A DNA stretch of 64,000 nucleotides, from contig JAKCDC010000001.1 of assembly GCA_021838635.1 (NCBI GenBank), positions 230,065 through 294,064 of the forward strand. The letters are read 5' to 3'. This DNA comes from Pseudomonadota bacterium. GTDB taxonomy: Bacteria > Pseudomonadota > Gammaproteobacteria > Steroidobacterales > Steroidobacteraceae. Positions within the stretch are counted from its first letter, which is position 1. Each line of letters starts with the position of its first letter. The notes below the pieces were generated by a model that ran no database searches, was not told where the DNA came from, and saw nothing but the letters and a program-made list of their open reading frames with translations. Below, piece by piece: positions 54,202-63,055 of the stretch. The position numbers and the translations under genes were made by a program.

Positions 54202-54972
54202 CTACCAGGCGATGCTGCGCCCGCCGTCCACGGCGAGCACCTGCCCCGTGACAAACGGCGCATCGCAGGCGAAGAAGCGCGCCGCGCGCGCAATATCCTC
54301 CGGCGCTCCGCTGCGCTTCAACGCGGTGCGCTCGATGATGTGCCGGCGCAGCGGCTCCTCGACGCCGCTCTCCGGCCAGAGCACCGGTCCGGGGGCGATT
54401 GCGTTGACCCGGACCTGCGGACCGAGCTCGCGCGCCAGCGACTTCGTCAGCATGATCAGGCCTGCCTTGGCCACGCTGTACACCGGGTGGTGACGCAAAG
54501 GACGCATGCCGTGGATGTCCGTGAGGTTCACGATCAGACCGCCGCGCTCACTCAGCGCCGCGCGGGTGGCTTGGGCCAGGAACAGCGGCGCCTTCAAGTT
54601 GGTGCCGATCAGATCGTTCCAGACCCGCTCGTCGATCTGTCCGATCGGGGTGGGATAAAAGGTCGAGGCGTTGTTCACCAAGATATCGAGTCGGCCGAAG
54701 GCCGACACCGCGGTGGAGGCCAGCCGCTCGAGCGACTGCGGATCGAGGAGGTCCCCGGACACGAGCGCTGCCGAGTCGGCCCGGGTGGCATTCAATTCCG
54801 CGGCGAGCGTGCCGGCCTGTTCCGCCGACTTATGGTAGTGCAGCACGACCTGTGCGCCGGCGGCGTGCAGCGTGCGCGCAATGAGCGCGCCGAGGCGGCG
54901 CGCGCCGCCGGTCACCAGAACCGCTTGGCCCGCGAGTGGGCCGGGTGCGTGGGCGTCGTCGGATGGCGTCAT
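54202..54972 (-). CDS. Pteridine reductase (SDR family)
   Basis: 256 residues. NADPH-binding VTGGARRLGALIAR, then HYHKSAEQAG, catalytic region with NNAS, and the YxxxK in YSVAKAG. It resembles pteridine reductases (FolM/PTR1 type) which reduce dihydrofolate or biopterin, rather than FabG, because of the TGGARRLG variant and the position by folB-folK. It converges with folK and is divergent from the MidA-like gene. Confidence 0.85.
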   Translation of the reverse strand: MTPSDDAHAPGPLAGQAVLVTGGARRLGALIARTLHAAGAQVVLHYHKSAEQAGTLAAELNATRADSAALVSGDLLDPQSLERLASTAVSAFGRLDILVNNASTFYPTPIGQIDERVWNDLIGTNLKAPLFLAQATRAALSERGGLIVNLTDIHGMRPLRHHPVYSVAKAGLIMLTKSLARELGPQVRVNAIAPGPVLWPESGVEEPLRRHIIERTALKRSGAPEDIARAARFFACDAPFVTGQVLAVDGGRSIAW

Positions 54973-54989
54973 GTACTTAGGCTCGATCG

Positions 54990-56165
54990 ATGAGGACGGC
55001 AGACTCCATTATGGCCCCGGCGCTGTCGGCGGAAGAAGCGGCGCATTCCGAGGCGCTCACCGCACACATTGCCGCTGAGGTGTGCGCCGCTGGCGGTTGG
55101 CTGTCGTTCGAGCGCTTCATGGCGCTCGCCCTGTACACACCGGGACTTGGCTACTACAGCGCCGGTAGCGTCAAGATCGGCGCGGGTGGGGATTTCGTCA
55201 CGGCGCCGCAAATGTCGGACCTGTTCAGCCGCTGCGTGGCGGCGCAGTGCGCCGAGGTGCTCGCCGATGGCGGGGACATCCTGGAGTTCGGGGCCGGCAC
55301 CGGCCGCATGGCGGTCGCGGTGCTCACCGAGCTGGCCGCCCGCGGCCGCCTGCCGCACCGCTACGCGATCCTGGAAGTCAGCGCGGATCTGGCTGAGCGG
55401 CAGCGGCGGTGCATCGGGGCACTGCCGGCGTCGCTCGCCGAGCGTGTGGTGTGGCTTGAGCGGTTGCCGCAGCGGCCCATGCAGGGCGTGATCCTCGCCA
55501 ATGAGGTGCTCGATGCGCTGCCCTGCCGCAGGTTCATCCTCGAAGCGGGCATGGCGCGCGAGCTCGGCGTTGCGTTCGACGGCGGACGCCTGGTCGAGCG
55601 CGCTGCGCCGGCGGATGCCGCGCTCGTGCAGGAATGGGCGCGCCTCAGCGCAGAACTGCCCGAACCGCTGGCCGAGGGGTACGTGTCGGAGATCTGTCTG
55701 CAGGCCGCCCCCTGGGTAGCGAGCGCCGCGGATGCGCTGCAGCGTGGCATGCTGCTGCTGTTTGATTACGGTCTGCCGCGTAAGCATTACTACCACCCGC
55801 AGCGCGTCGCGGGCACGCTGCGCTGTCACTACAAGCACCGAGTGCATGACGACCCGTACGTGAACCTAGGCGTGCAGGACATTACCGCCTGGGTCGAGTT
55901 CACCCGGGTTGCGGAAAGCGCCGTCGCCGCCGGACTCGAGGTGGCGGGATTTGCGACGCAGGCGGCTTTCTTGCTTGGCACGGGGATCGAGCGTCTAGTC
56001 GGCGAAGCGGGCGACGCGCTGGAGCGCGCGCGCCGCGCGGGCGAGGCGCGCCGGCTGCTGCTGCCGGGGGAGATGGGCGAGGCGTTCAAAGTGATGGCGC
56101 TGACGCGCCAGTGCGATGCCCCGCTGCCGGGGTTTGGGTTGCAGGACCTGCGCGATTCGCTGTGA
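54990..56165 (+). CDS. MidA/NDUFAF7-like SAM-dependent methyltransferase
   Basis: 391 residues (384 if ATG 55011 is used). Typical: MALALYTPGLGYYSAGSVKIG, GDFVTAPQMSDLFSRCVA, ILEFGAGTGRMAVAVL and GVILANEVLDALPCRRF. The human relative methylates an arginine of complex I subunit NDUFS2; the bacterial target is not known. Starts 17 bp after the divergent pteridine reductase. Confidence 0.9.
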   Translation: MRTADSIMAPALSAEEAAHSEALTAHIAAEVCAAGGWLSFERFMALALYTPGLGYYSAGSVKIGAGGDFVTAPQMSDLFSRCVAAQCAEVLADGGDILEFGAGTGRMAVAVLTELAARGRLPHRYAILEVSADLAERQRRCIGALPASLAERVVWLERLPQRPMQGVILANEVLDALPCRRFILEAGMARELGVAFDGGRLVERAAPADAALVQEWARLSAELPEPLAEGYVSEICLQAAPWVASAADALQRGMLLLFDYGLPRKHYYHPQRVAGTLRCHYKHRVHDDPYVNLGVQDITAWVEFTRVAESAVAAGLEVAGFATQAAFLLGTGIERLVGEAGDALERARRAGEARRLLLPGEMGEAFKVMALTRQCDAPLPGFGLQDLRDSL

Positions 56166-56187
56166 CCGACGGATTTCGGCGCGCGCA

Positions 56188-57300
56188 TCACGAACGACAG
56201 AGCGCGCGATCGCGGATCGGCTTCGGCTCGTGTGCCAGACGGCGCGCCGCGGCATAGAAGCGCCTCAGGTCGCCGTGCTCGCGGCGCAGCAGCCGCTCGA
56301 ATCCCGGCAGACAATCGTAATAGGTGCCGACCGAGACCAGATCGGCGTTATTCAGGCCCTGGCGGATCCAACGGTTGTACAGCGGGGTGCGCACCTGCAG
56401 GCGTTGCTCCAGCGCGTGGATCTGCGTGGCCAGGTGCGCGAACACCGCGTGCTTGTGCTTGAGCATCTGTGGGTGGGGCAGGCCCGAGGCGTACAGGCGC
56501 GCGAGCCGGCGGCGCGTGCGGCGCAGCAGAGTGGCGAAGGCGCGGTCGGCGGCATCCAGCTGTTCGAACATCTCGATGCGCTGCGGTTCGTGTCGATACC
56601 GCAACCAGCGCTTCAGGCCCGTGTTTTCCACAGTCATCGCAAACGCTTCGTCGAAGCGCGAGTCGTTGGGTATGTACAGCAGCTGGTGCGCGAGTTCATG
56701 AAAGATCATGCCCGCGAGTTCATCGCTGCCGTAGCGCATCATGGTGCTCATGACCGGGTCGGGCAGATGGCCGAGCGTCGAGTAGGCTGGTACGCCCTCG
56801 ACCAGGACGTCGTAACCGCGGCGCTTCAGGCGAGCGGCGAACGCATCAGCGGCGTGCTCGTGGAAATAGCCGCGATACGCGACGCAGCCGGCGATTGGAA
56901 AGCACCACTGCTTGGGTTTGACGGAGAACTGCGGTGCAGCCACGACGTTCCACACCGCGTAGCGGCGGTGCAGGCGTACGTAGCTGCGATAACTGTCGTT
57001 GTCCGGTAGGCCGAGTTGCACGGAGGCGAAGCGGCGGGCCGCCCGCACCGCTCCGAGTTCGCGCACCAGCGGCTGCGGGGCGTCGGGTGCGTCAATGACA
57101 TCGATGATGGAGCGCCGATCGTGTACGACGTGCCATTCACCGACCGCGGCCTGCATGAGGTAGGCCGTGCTGGCGCAGCCACCGAGTGCGCCGAGCGCCA
57201 GGGCGGCGATGGCGAGCCGAATCGTCGCGGTGGTACGCCGCAGGCGGCAGGGCGGGAGGGGGGTGGGGCTCACCGTGCGGGCACTTGAGTCGGTTACCAT
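56188..57300 (-). CDS. Lipoprotein zinc aminopeptidase (COG4324-like)
   Basis: 370 residues. A basic stretch, hydrophobic core and lipobox LGGC at about residue 42 suggest an outer- or inner-membrane lipoprotein. Zinc motif HELAH at about 200 followed by FDEAFAMTVENTGLKRW with the third ligand Glu. Described as predicted aminopeptidases; no substrate is known. It starts 6 bp from the divergent cca start, so the promoters overlap the coding regions or the true start is later (GTG 57273). Confidence 0.82.
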   Translation of the reverse strand: MVTDSSARTVSPTPLPPCRLRRTTATIRLAIAALALGALGGCASTAYLMQAAVGEWHVVHDRRSIIDVIDAPDAPQPLVRELGAVRAARRFASVQLGLPDNDSYRSYVRLHRRYAVWNVVAAPQFSVKPKQWCFPIAGCVAYRGYFHEHAADAFAARLKRRGYDVLVEGVPAYSTLGHLPDPVMSTMMRYGSDELAGMIFHELAHQLLYIPNDSRFDEAFAMTVENTGLKRWLRYRHEPQRIEMFEQLDAADRAFATLLRRTRRRLARLYASGLPHPQMLKHKHAVFAHLATQIHALEQRLQVRTPLYNRWIRQGLNNADLVSVGTYYDCLPGFERLLRREHGDLRRFYAAARRLAHEPKPIRDRALCRS

Positions 57301-57306
57301 GGGTGC

Positions 57307-58521
57307 ATGGAAGTCTACCTAGTTGGCGGAGCGGTGCGGGACCGGTTGCTCGGGCGGCCCGTACACGAGCGCGACTGGGTCGTTGTGGGCGCGCGTCCTG
57401 AGGAGCTCGAGCGCCAGGGGTACCTGCCCGTGGGACGCGAATTCCCGGTGTTTCTGCATCCGCAGACGCGCGAGGAGTACGCCTTGGCGCGTCTGGAGCG
57501 CAAGGTCGCGCCGGGCTACCGGGGCTTCATCACCGAGTTCTCGCCCGAGGTGACGCTGCAAGAAGACCTGCGCCGGCGCGATCTGACGGTCAACGCCATG
57601 GCCGAGACCGCCACCGGCCAGATCATCGATCCGTACGGTGGCCAGCGTGACCTTGAGGCGCGCCTGCTGCGCCATGTCTCGGCGGCGTTCGTTGAGGATC
57701 CGGTGCGCGTATTGCGTGTGGCGCGCTTCGCGGCCCGCTACGCGCCGCTTGGTTTTAGCGTCGCAGCCGAGACGCTCGCGCTGATGCGCCGCATGAGCGA
57801 ATCGGGCGAACTCGGCGCACTGGTGCCTGAGCGGGTGTGGCAGGAGACCGAACGGGCGCTCGGGGAGTCTCGGCCGGAGGTCTTCTTCGAGACGCTGCGC
57901 GAGTGCGGTGCGCTGAGCCTGATCTTTCCTGAGGTGGCGGCGCTTTATGGCGTACCGCAGCCGGTCAAGTGGCACCCGGAGGTCGATGCCGGCGTGCATG
58001 TGATGCTGGCTCTGCGCTGGGCCGCGGACGCCGGCCTGTCGATGCCTGCGCGCTTCGCGGTGCTCATGCACGATTTGGGTAAGGCGCGCACCGCGGCGGA
58101 GCACTGGCCGAGTCATCACGGTCACGAGGAAGCCGGAGTACCGCTCATCGAGGCGCTGTGCGCTCGCCTGCGCGTTCCAAATGCCTACCGCGAACTCGCC
58201 GTGCTGACGGCTCGCCATCACGCGCACGTGCACCGTGCTGCCCAGCTGCGTCCGAGCACCGTGCTGCAGCTGCTCGAAGCGACGGATGCGCTGCGCCGTC
58301 CGGAGCGGTTCGAAGATCTGCTGCGAGCCTGCGAAGCCGATGCTCGCGGCCGAGCCGGGCTGCAGGCGACGCCGTACCCGCAGGCCGATTATCTGCGTCG
58401 CGCGCGCGCTGCGGCTGCGGCCGTCGTGCTCGGCAGCGAAGAGCGCCGTGGGCTGACCGGTCCGGCCATCGGCGAGAAGATCCGGACGCGGCGGCTGGAG
58501 GCGATCGGCGCGCTCGGCTGA
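57307..58521 (+). CDS. cca: CCA-adding tRNA nucleotidyltransferase with HD domain
   Basis: 404 residues, class II. Head: VYLVGGAVRDRLLG, ERDWVVVG (metal carboxylates), RRDLTVNAMAE, and R-x-x-R-x-ARFAARY. C-terminal HD domain (VLMHDLGKART, SHHGHEEAG) gives phosphatase/phosphodiesterase activities in E. coli. It adds or repairs the 3' CCA of tRNAs. One tRNA in the window (46220-46292) needs it. Confidence 0.94.
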   Translation: MEVYLVGGAVRDRLLGRPVHERDWVVVGARPEELERQGYLPVGREFPVFLHPQTREEYALARLERKVAPGYRGFITEFSPEVTLQEDLRRRDLTVNAMAETATGQIIDPYGGQRDLEARLLRHVSAAFVEDPVRVLRVARFAARYAPLGFSVAAETLALMRRMSESGELGALVPERVWQETERALGESRPEVFFETLRECGALSLIFPEVAALYGVPQPVKWHPEVDAGVHVMLALRWAADAGLSMPARFAVLMHDLGKARTAAEHWPSHHGHEEAGVPLIEALCARLRVPNAYRELAVLTARHHAHVHRAAQLRPSTVLQLLEATDALRRPERFEDLLRACEADARGRAGLQATPYPQADYLRRARAAAAAVVLGSEERRGLTGPAIGEKIRTRRLEAIGALG

Positions 58522-58893
58522 CTCGTCACGCGCCCTGCGAACGCGCTGCGCCGACCGGGATCGATGTCTCGCCGGGACCGGACATCGTTCGGTAACTCAA
58601 TCGATCGATGGTGCCGCTCGCTCGGCTGGGCCGCGTCACCAGGTCGCGTGGACGCTGTCGACTCGGCAAGCACCCTGCGTTCACCCCGATCGACGGTCAA
58701 ACTTTTCCGCGACTCGCTCGCGATGGCGAGGTGCAGCGGGCCGCCCAGTGCCCGCGCGGTCCATGGCGCGCACGATGTCGGCAACGGCAGCCACCGCCTC
58801 TGCGGCGAGATTCGCTTGCGATGCGCGCCTGGCAACTCGCGGATCGTCCTAGCGGTGGAAATCCTCCAGGCTTGAGGGACTGCTCAGCCGTAC
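58522..58893. other. Intergenic, nothing recognised
   Basis: About 370 bp between the convergent cca and NDUFA9-like genes. Short open frames on both strands have no family resemblance or ribosome-binding sites. Confidence 0.4.
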
Positions 58894-59823
58894 TCAGCGC
58901 AGTGCCGCCAGCGATCGAGCCGGGGCTCGGGGCGGCGCCAGATAGGTCGGCAGCAGGTCCAGCAACCGATGGCGGGTCAGTCCCAGGCGCTCGAATCCGT
59001 CCTCGGCGCAGACGCTGTCGCGCGTCAGGGAGCGGAAATTGTCGAGTGTGAAGGGCTTGCCCGGCAGGCATCCGAGAACCACCCCTTGGAGCCGTGCGAG
59101 TGGGTCCGGCAGGCCAAAGAGGTGGCAGGGAAGTCCCGCGACCGTGGCGGTGGCACGCACGAGCTGCTCGAGAGTCATGATTTGCGGTCCCCCGAGCTCG
59201 TAGGTCTGACCTATCGTGCTGCGCGCGGACAGCGCATGGATAAAGGCGGTGGCGACGTCGCCGACGTAGACTGGCGCGAAGCGCGCCTGCGCGCGGGCGA
59301 GCGGCAGCCAGCCGTGCGACAGATGCAGCAAGCCGGCGAAGCGATTGGTGAGCGAATCGCCTGGTCCGAAGATGACCGACGGGCGGAAGATCGTGAAGTC
59401 CACCTGAGCGGATGCAGCGTGCACCAGCGCTTCTGCCTCCGCTTTGCTGCGTAGATACCGGCTCGGGCCGCGCGGATCGGCACCGAGCGAACTCATGTGC
59501 AGCAGGCGGCGAACGCGGCCTGCCTTTAATGCATCAATCAACTTCTCGGCGAGTTGCACGTGCGCACGCTGGAATGTATTGCGGCCGTGCTCATTCAGAA
59601 TGCCGACGAGGTTGACCACCGCATCCATGCCCTCGACCAGCCGGTCAAGATCGCGCCGGTCGTGCACGTCGGCGCGGATCAATCGAACCGTCGGCAAAAT
59701 CTGCAAAGCCCGGTACCGGTCCGGATGGCGTGTCGGTACGCGCACCCAGTGGCCAGCATCGCTGAGCCGGTTGATCAGCGCGGTGCCGACGAATCCGGTT
59801 CCCCCGAGAACGCAAATGTTCAT
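58894..59823 (-). CDS. NDUFA9-like NAD(P)-binding atypical SDR protein
   Basis: 309 residues from ATG 59823 (MNICVLGGTGFVG). Atypical SDR with NAD(P) site CVLGGTGFVGTAL, RPSVIFGPGD and a sugar-epimerase-like architecture, resembling the complex I NDUFA9 subfamily. Many bacterial members occur without complex I. Function uncertain (perhaps quinone or lipid related). Confidence 0.85.
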   Translation of the reverse strand: MNICVLGGTGFVGTALINRLSDAGHWVRVPTRHPDRYRALQILPTVRLIRADVHDRRDLDRLVEGMDAVVNLVGILNEHGRNTFQRAHVQLAEKLIDALKAGRVRRLLHMSSLGADPRGPSRYLRSKAEAEALVHAASAQVDFTIFRPSVIFGPGDSLTNRFAGLLHLSHGWLPLARAQARFAPVYVGDVATAFIHALSARSTIGQTYELGGPQIMTLEQLVRATATVAGLPCHLFGLPDPLARLQGVVLGCLPGKPFTLDNFRSLTRDSVCAEDGFERLGLTRHRLLDLLPTYLAPPRAPARSLAALR

Positions 59824-59882
59824 CCGCGCTGCCATTTGTGCCAACCCCCACCGCTACGCCGCCCGGCGACATGCGCAGAATT

Positions 59883-59921
59883 CTACGCCCCGGGGAGGCG
59901 CGGCGGCTCCCCGGGGCGTAG
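59883..59921. terminator. 15-bp perfect inverted repeat after hsp20
   Basis: CTACGCCCCGGGGAG (59883-59897), loop of 9, CTCCCCGGGGCGTAG (59907-59921), lying 10 bp past the hsp20 stop and 59 bp before the NDUFA9-like start. It has no T-run, so it may end hsp20 transcription with help, or act as an RNA-stability hairpin. Confidence 0.55.
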
Positions 59922-59931
59922 CGCCGATCGG

Positions 59932-60369
59932 TCAGGCTGCGCGTACCTCGATGGTGCGCGGCTGCAACTGCGGCTGCTTTGGAATTACCACTTCGAGCAC
60001 GCCGTGCGTCTGCTTGGCGGCGATTCGGTCCACGTCGGCTCCCTCAGGCAGCGTGAAAGTGCGCAGAAACGCCCCTGTATGCCGTTCCAGGCGCTGGCGC
60101 GCATTACCTTGCGCGGCATCCCGCGAGCGCTTCTCGCCTCGGATCGTGAGCAGACCCTTGTCGGCGGTGATGCGGATGTCCTTCGGCTCGACGCCCGGAA
60201 CGTCTGCCACCACCACGTAGCGTTCGGCTTCCTCGTAGATGTCGACCTGCGGAATCCACGCGGCGTCCACCGCAGCGGCGCTCTCGTCGGCTCCCGTCGA
60301 AAACGCCTGATCCAGCTGTCGCTGCAGGCTGTCGATGAGCGTCCAAGGCTGATAGCGAACAACAGTCAT
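59932..60369 (-). CDS. Hsp20/alpha-crystallin small heat-shock protein
   Basis: 145 residues from ATG 60369 (MTVVRYQPW), with GGAGG 8 bases upstream. Alpha-crystallin domain at about 40-130 (WIPQVDIYEEAERYVVVADV, GVLEVVIPKQ). ATP-independent holdase that traps unfolded proteins. A sigma-32-like promoter lies upstream, consistent with heat-shock control. Confidence 0.93.
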   Translation of the reverse strand: MTVVRYQPWTLIDSLQRQLDQAFSTGADESAAAVDAAWIPQVDIYEEAERYVVVADVPGVEPKDIRITADKGLLTIRGEKRSRDAAQGNARQRLERHTGAFLRTFTLPEGADVDRIAAKQTHGVLEVVIPKQPQLQPRTIEVRAA

Positions 60370-60428
60370 GATCCAACCTCCAATGATAGTAGTGTCAGGT
60401 TGTGGCACTGCGAATCTCGTTGGAACGG

Positions 60429-60456
60429 ATCTGTGGCCAGGGCGGAATTTTTCAAG
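60429..60456 (-). promoter_or_regulatory. Sigma-32 (heat-shock) promoter of hsp20
   Basis: Minus strand CTTGAAA (60456-60450), 13-bp spacer, CCACAGAT (60436-60429), against the consensus CTTGAAA / CCCCATNT. The -35 is a full match; the -10 matches 5-6 of 8. The spacing is the usual one. It is 60 bp upstream of the hsp20 ATG. Confidence 0.6.
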
Positions 60457-60615
60457 TCTCCTCAGGGACACCGAAGTGCCTCGCCGGGCAGCGGCTGTGC
60501 ACAAGCTGTGGATTTTCGGGGGATACAATATCTTGGGGTTATGGGATCGACGGCCTGGAGGCTCTCGCGGAAAAAAATCCCACCGCTCGGACAGGCTAAA
60601 TTCACATAACTAATT

Positions 60616-60639
60616 GTTTTAACAGGCATAAATTAAAAC
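60616..60639. promoter_or_regulatory. AT-rich inverted repeat in the hsp20-nrdJ region
   Basis: GTTTTAA (60616-60622) and TTAAAAC (60633-60639) form a perfect 7-bp dyad in an otherwise GC-rich gap, upstream of the NrdR boxes. Also in this gap, at about 60496-60518, TGTGCACAA and TGTGGATTT resemble DnaA boxes. Roles unproven. Confidence 0.35.
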
Positions 60640-60697
60640 GCTGCTCCGAGTCCGAAATCTTGACGCAGAGGCAGGTGCTCATTAGGCTCTTTACCCC

Positions 60698-60744
60698 GAC
60701 ACAAGATCTTGTGTCCGCCCTCGGCGGCACGCGAGATTGCGCGT
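60698..60744 (+). promoter_or_regulatory. Two NrdR-like boxes upstream of nrdJa
   Basis: Box 1, GACACAAGATCTTGTGTC (60698-60715), is a perfect 18-bp palindrome that matches the NrdR consensus (ACACWATATWTTGTGT-like). Box 2, ACGCGAGATTGCGCGT (60729-60744), is weaker but in the right place: centres 30 bp (three helical turns) apart, as in known tandem NrdR boxes. NrdR represses ribonucleotide reductase genes. Confidence 0.6.
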
Positions 60745-60875
60745 TCGGGGAGGCTCTGGGGAATACAGGCTGTGGATCGGCGTATCGGCATATCCGGTGC
60801 GCGCAGCCCCGCGCTTTCCGCGCCGCCCGTATTCCCCGTGATCCGGTGTGCAGACACTAAGGGCGCCGCGGACAC

Positions 60876-63023
60876 ATGAATACCGTCGTGAAAATCGAAA
60901 CTAAGGACATTGACGCCATTCCGTTCCAGGAGGCGTCAATCGACATCTGGGATAAGAAATATCGTCTGACCGCCAAAGACGGCACGTCCATCGACAAAAC
61001 GATGGACGACACGTACAAGCGTGTGGCACGCGCGCTGGCGGACGTCGAGCGGGAAAACCTGCGCGATCATTGGAACGAGCGTTTCCTCTGGGCTTTGCGC
61101 CGCGGCGCCATCCCGGCCGGTCGCGTCACGTCCAATGCCGGAGCGCTCGAGCATAAACCGGCCACCTCGACGATCAACTGCACCGTCTCAGGGACCATCG
61201 AGGATTCGATGGACAACATCCTTGGCAAAGTGCATGAGGCGGGCCTGACGCTGAAAGCCGGCTGCGGCATCGGTTATGAATTCTCCACGCTTCGTCCACG
61301 CGGCGCTTACGTGTCAGGCGCTGGTGCCTACACGTCCGGTCCGCTGTCGTTCATGGACATCTTCGACAAGATGTGCTTCACCGTCTCCTCGGCTGGCGGC
61401 CGGCGCGGGGCGCAGATGGGAACGTTCGACGTTGGTCATCCCGACGCCATGGAATTCATCAAGGCCAAGCGAGAAAACGGGCGGCTGCGCCAATTCAATC
61501 TGTCGCTGCTGATCACCGACGAGTTCATGCAGGCGGTACGCCAGAACGATGAGTGGAAGCTCGCGTTCCCACTGTCGCGCAAAGAGTACGAGTCCGACCA
61601 GCCCGATCTGGCCGATGCCAGCAAGTTCGTCTGGCGCGAGTGGCCGGTGCACGACAAATATGTCGTCAATGAGCACGGACTGGTTGCATGCAAGATCTAT
61701 AAGACGCTGCCGGCGCGGCGCATGTGGGACGTCATCATGACGTCGACGTACGATTTTGCCGAGCCGGGTTTTATCCTTATCGACCGCGTCAACGAGATGA
61801 ACAACAACTGGTGGTGCGAGAACATCCGCGCTACTAACCCCTGCGGCGAGCAGCCGTTGCCGCCTTACGGCAGCTGTCTGCTCGGCTCGGTGAATCTGAC
61901 CCGTTTCGTACGCGATCCGTTCACCGATCACGCCCGTTTCGACTGGGACGAGTACCGCGAGGTCGTCAAAATCTTCGCTCGTATGCTCGACAATGTAGTC
62001 GAGGTCAACGGCTTGCCCCTCGAACAGCAGCGCGGTGAAATCACGCGCAAGCGGCGCCATGGCATGGGCTTCCTCGGACTCGGCAGTGCGCTCACGCTGC
62101 TCGGAATCAAGTACGGCTCGGCCGAATCGGTGAAGTTCACCGAGGATGTCGCGCGCGAAATGGCACTCGCCGGCTGGGAGGAGGCCCTAGAACTCGCGCG
62201 GGAGAAGGGGCCGGCGCCCATCATGACAGAGCAGTTCACGATCACCCGTGAAATGTTGCGCAAGCGTCCGGAGATGGTCCGTGACGGATTGAAGGTCGGC
62301 GATCAAATACCCGGGCGCGTTTTGCACGCGAAGTACAGCCGATACATGCAGCGTATCGCCGAAATCGCGCCAAAACTGGTCGAGCAGCTCGCCGAGACCG
62401 GCGCGCGTTACACGCACCACACCTCGATCGCCCCCACCGGAACGATCTCACTGTCGCTCGCCAACAACGCCTCGAATGGCATCGAACCCTCGTTCGCGCA
62501 TCACTACTTCCGCAACGTGATCCGTCCGGGCCGCAAGACCAAAGAGAAGATTGGAGTCTGTTCCTTCGAGCTGCTGGCGTACCGCGAATTGATCAATCCA
62601 AGGGCGACGCCCGATGCAGGCACGGAAGCAGAGAAGCTGCCGGACTACTTCATCGCTTCCGAGGACGTCACGCCCACACAGCATGTCGACGTCCAGGCGG
62701 CCGCGCAGCGGTGGGTGGATTCTTCGATCTCGAAAACGGCGAACGTGCCTACCGACTTCCCGTACGAGAAGTTCAAGGACATCTACCTCTATGCCCACGA
62801 GCAGGGACTCAAAGGCTGCACGACGTTCCGCTTCAATCCGGAGGCCTTTCAGGGCGTGCTCGTGAAGGAGCAGGACCTGAAGAACACCGTATACAAATTC
62901 ACCCTCGAGGACGGCACGGTCGTCGAGGCGCGCGGCGACGAGGAGATCGAGTACGAGGGCGAGATGCACTCGGCCGCGAATCTTTTCGACAGTCTCAAGG
63001 AAGGGTATTTCGGCAAGTATTGA
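60876..63023 (+). CDS. nrdJa: Adenosylcobalamin-dependent (class II) ribonucleotide reductase, catalytic part
   Basis: 715 residues. Catalytic barrel with the NPCGEQPLPPYGSC active-site loop (Asn, Cys, Glu of the radical site), the first substrate-site Cys in TINCTVSG, and SSAGGRRGAQMGTF. It makes deoxyribonucleotides using B12 instead of a tyrosyl or glycyl radical. It ends without the redox-active cysteine tail, which is in the next gene. This split (nrdJa-nrdJb) is known in Pseudomonas. Confidence 0.93.
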   Translation: MNTVVKIETKDIDAIPFQEASIDIWDKKYRLTAKDGTSIDKTMDDTYKRVARALADVERENLRDHWNERFLWALRRGAIPAGRVTSNAGALEHKPATSTINCTVSGTIEDSMDNILGKVHEAGLTLKAGCGIGYEFSTLRPRGAYVSGAGAYTSGPLSFMDIFDKMCFTVSSAGGRRGAQMGTFDVGHPDAMEFIKAKRENGRLRQFNLSLLITDEFMQAVRQNDEWKLAFPLSRKEYESDQPDLADASKFVWREWPVHDKYVVNEHGLVACKIYKTLPARRMWDVIMTSTYDFAEPGFILIDRVNEMNNNWWCENIRATNPCGEQPLPPYGSCLLGSVNLTRFVRDPFTDHARFDWDEYREVVKIFARMLDNVVEVNGLPLEQQRGEITRKRRHGMGFLGLGSALTLLGIKYGSAESVKFTEDVAREMALAGWEEALELAREKGPAPIMTEQFTITREMLRKRPEMVRDGLKVGDQIPGRVLHAKYSRYMQRIAEIAPKLVEQLAETGARYTHHTSIAPTGTISLSLANNASNGIEPSFAHHYFRNVIRPGRKTKEKIGVCSFELLAYRELINPRATPDAGTEAEKLPDYFIASEDVTPTQHVDVQAAAQRWVDSSISKTANVPTDFPYEKFKDIYLYAHEQGLKGCTTFRFNPEAFQGVLVKEQDLKNTVYKFTLEDGTVVEARGDEEIEYEGEMHSAANLFDSLKEGYFGKY

Positions 63024-63055
63024 GCCGATGGACCCGCGCATTTCGGACTAAGCAC

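Noticed and set aside
57307..57390. Loss of a catalytic Asp in CCA (Glu at residue 21)
   Set aside because: Glu at this position (ERDWVVVG) is common in gammaproteobacterial CCA enzymes, so it is not a defect.
60600..60875. Cobalamin riboswitch upstream of nrdJa
   Set aside because: I looked for the B12-box and long structured leader and saw neither; NrdR-like boxes explain the region better.
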